A program made the translations under genes and the position numbers. From Hofstenia miamia (Eukaryota; Xenacoelomorpha; Acoela), in NCBI GenBank assembly GCA_004352715.1, contig SCFE01000065.1:920615-984614 (forward strand): a stretch of 64,000 bases of DNA. Reading direction: 5' to 3'. This document shows positions 61,545 to 64,000 of this stretch, piece after piece (position 1 is the stretch's first letter; every line of letters begins with the position of its first letter). Under the pieces are notes generated by a model. That model saw nothing but the letters and a program-made list of their open reading frames with translations. It was not told the DNA's origin and made no database searches.

Positions 61545-62737
61545 CAGTGCCCCGGCGCTACCATTAGGCCAACTAGGCAGCTGCCTTGGGCGCCCAGTTG
61601 CAGGGGGGGGGGGGGCGCAAAAATAAATAATACTCTTATCATAGTTTTTCATTTGTAGAGAGTGAGAGAAACTTTTTCAATTACTTTTAACCACTATTAT
61701 AAGGTAAAAACGATGACAAATACAACATAATACATAAAAATTTTAAACTATAATCGATATATATATACTGATAACTTGTCATAATTAACCAAAGTTTTAG
61801 CGCGTAATAGTACGCGGTATATATTTAAACATTATAGCTTATAAGACTACGAAGTCATATAAAAGTAAAAATTTTTTAACTAAAAAATTACAAAATATAA
61901 CAGCATATTTAAGCAAATTTATAAACTTTTAGTTTAAATCATGTCTTTATCTTAAGTGATATTTCTTCATTAATTGGAATTAAAACTGTCCCATTTTTGT
62001 TTTTAGTAATGAATTACGGTTTGTAATATAATAAAAAAAATTGTAGCTAATATTACAATTTATAAAGACCATATAATTATATTAAATTGGAATGAGAGAT
62101 TTCAGCAGATGACGCATGTGCTCAACATATTTGGGTTTCTGATTGATTTGAAGGGAATGAAGAGCAAAATAACGAAGGACTTATTGGATGACTGCATTAA
62201 ATTGGAAAAAAGGTTACAAAATGGAGAGTCAAAGGACATTGATGGCCAAGATTTGTGTAGTGAATTGAAGTCAATTGCAAGACGTTTTCCTGAACAGTCA
62301 ACACCTCTTTATATGGCAAAGTTTGTTATTGAACACGTCTTAAGTGAAGCTTTTCCAAATGTATTTATAGCACTTCGCATTTTTTTAACATTACCCGTCA
62401 CTGTTGCAAGTGGAGAACGCAATTTTTCCAAGCTCAAATTCATAAAAACTTATCTACGGTCCACTATGTCTCAGGACCGCTTGAATGGCCTTGCAGTGTT
62501 ATCTGTGGAACATGAACTGGTGGATCCACTATCAACAGAAAGCCTGGTACAAGATTTTGCAGCCAAAAAAGGCCAGAAAAGTGAAATTTTGATTCTTTAA
62601 AACGTTTCTGCATAATGTGTTTTGAAATATTAATATAATCATTTTTTTCTTTCTCATAAAAAGGTGTTTTGGAGGGTGCGAGGGTCTCATCAATATCTCA
62701 TTCGCATAGGGCGCAATTTAGCCTAGCACCGGCTCTG
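61545..62737 (+). mobile_element. Internally deleted hAT element
   Basis: The left end is CAGTGCCCCGGCGCTACC and the inverted right end is CAGAGCCGGTGCTAGGC. They share a CAGNGCC start and a GCTA word. Flanks CGGGGATA (61537-61544) and CGTGCATG (62738-62745) agree at 5 of 8, consistent with an aged target duplication. A G13-type run sits at about 61602-61615. At 1193 bp it keeps only the 3' part of the transposase gene. Confidence 0.75.
62034..62600 (+). pseudogene. hAT transposase C-terminal dimerisation domain (ZMYM1-like type)
   Basis: The frame is open from about 62034, without a start codon, through ATG 62109 to the stop at 62598-62600. Counted from that Met, residues 43-75 read like the pre-dimerisation region of ZMYM1-like hAT proteins (DIDGQDLCSELKSIARRFPE). 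Residues 86-137 form the hATC domain: FIALRIFLTLPVTVASGERN, then FSKLKFIKTYLRS, then QDRLNGLAVLSVEHEL. Upstream codons NWNERFQQ also fit the family, so Met 62109 is probably not the native start. An ATTTCAG before 62099 could serve as a splice acceptor. The catalytic core and BED finger are missing. No disabling change is seen in the remaining domain. Confidence 0.85.
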
Positions 62738-62745
62738 CGTGCATG

Positions 62746-64000
62746 ACATCATCGTTTGGGATGATAGACGGCGACAAATTTCTGGTTTTTCTTCAAGTAA
62801 AACACAACATGACAATCAAAATTTTGTAAATATTGTTGACAAGTCATGTAGCGAGAGAAAGGGTGGGAAATTGATTCAAATTTGATCAAAGTAATTATTT
62901 ATATAAAAAGAAAAAGCACAGACATATTAGGAATTTCAAATAGATAAAATTTAAAAAAGTTTGCAATAGAAGCCGAATCAACTCCCTATGTGAGAAATAG
63001 GGCTAATAAAAAAAGTGTTATCAATTAAACGAAATATACAGAAGACCTCTCTGTAAAGCTCCTTTGCCAAATTTCTAAGCCGTTTTTATTGAGCATTAAT
63101 TATTAAATATGTCAAACTTTCATCTCGTTTCTAAAATCATAGGCTCAAATAATTTTAAATTTTATTCAAAAAAAATATTAAATTTTGACTGAAAAAATTC
63201 AAAAGATCACACTTTTCTGTTGTATTTTTGCACATAACTGAGTGAAGCAAGTTTAAAGTAGACGGTTTAAAACAGTATTGTTATTTTTCTAACAATGTTC
63301 AAACGCCTTCGATTGTAAGATTTATTCAAACTTTTGATTAAATTTTGAAAAAAAATTTCAACTAAGAAAAAATATAAAAACTTAGTAAAAATTAAGTAGG
63401 ATAATCTCGTGGGTGTTTAATTTCTATCAGCTAGTCTTCTGAGATTTAATTTTACAATACACTCACACGTTGAATGCCACTAATTACAAGAAAAATTTGT
63501 GAAAAACATTTAAGTAACTGTACTGAACACTTAGCAAAAAAATGACATTTCAACCAACTAATCCTTAAGCGACACAACAGTCAATTGAATTAAGATTTCT
63601 AACACATTTATTAGTGATGAGTTCACCTGCACTTCCAACCTGACTAGACATGACCTGATTCAGTATAAAACTTAATATGATTTAAACGTGTCTAATCCTA
63701 ATGTCAATCGAGGAAGAGATTCTATAGAAGCAGCATTCGTTTCTTCTATTCAAAATGTCCACTTATCCTTTACACTGTATTTCAATGCAAAATGAAAACA
63801 TCAGTTTTAGATATTAACACATTCTAATGAAGCCAATCATAAATCGTCATTGCATAAGTAGAATACAGTAATTATATGCTCTCAGTCAGTTCATCATTTT
63901 TGTTTTCTTACATATCACATATGTAATGAAGGAAAGCAGTAAATCAAAGTAATGGTACAAAACCTTGCTCAGTTATAATAGTATAACAAAAATGATATCA
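62746..64000. other. AT-rich stretch to window end
   Basis: Nothing supported on either strand. Confidence 0.5.

Noticed and set aside
1-64000. CRISPR arrays, prokaryotic operons, toxin or phage genes
   Set aside because: No regularly spaced repeats, compact gene arrays or ribosome binding site patterns are present; the DNA is clearly eukaryotic.

Overview
The window looks like intergenic and intronic DNA from an AT-rich (about 70 percent A+T by eye) invertebrate animal genome. The evidence is a metazoan mix of transposons (piggyBac, mariner with a DD37D triad, hAT, PIF/Harbinger-type MITEs), a non-LTR retrotransposon 3' end typical of animal genomes, eukaryotic splice signals, many (TA)n microsatellites, and scaffold-gap N runs. 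The phylum cannot be fixed from this sequence. A cnidarian is plausible but unproven. There is no prokaryotic gene, CRISPR array, rRNA or convincing tRNA. Layout: 1-10 kb has two identical 3' ends of one non-LTR retrotransposon, two copies of a GAGCC/GGCTC-rich hAT-like MITE and a decayed mariner (7313-8202). 10-19 kb holds the only convincing host gene evidence: two minus-strand exons (18380-18700, then 10356-10464) whose split codons join in phase across a 7.9-kb intron filled with repeats. 19-31 kb has a hAT element with ATTAATCG subterminal motifs and a duplicated left end (19827-22310), a broken piggyBac transposase (25224-26890) and a piggyBac MITE. 31-42 kb has a Harbinger-type MITE, a tandem duplication of about 1 kb, three short TIR elements and a near-perfect hairpin. 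43-51 kb is a cluster of six copies of the GAGCC-rich MITE. 51-64 kb has an almost intact mariner (52351-53656, TA target duplications, one stop and one frameshift), a piggyBac-type MITE, a hAT MITE with a perfect 8-bp target duplication and a truncated hAT that keeps an intact C-terminal dimerisation domain. How the parts relate: most recognisable sequence is cut-and-paste transposons or their non-autonomous derivatives. The transposase genes are broken or partial, so any recent movement of the MITEs here must have used enzymes encoded elsewhere. Assembly artefacts matter. N runs sit inside (TA)n tracts and inside the pentanucleotide arrays of the MITEs, and single-N joins or short gaps lie at duplicated blocks. 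I found no convincing new biological system. The most distinctive item is the GAGCC-array MITE family with its 8-bp target duplications.
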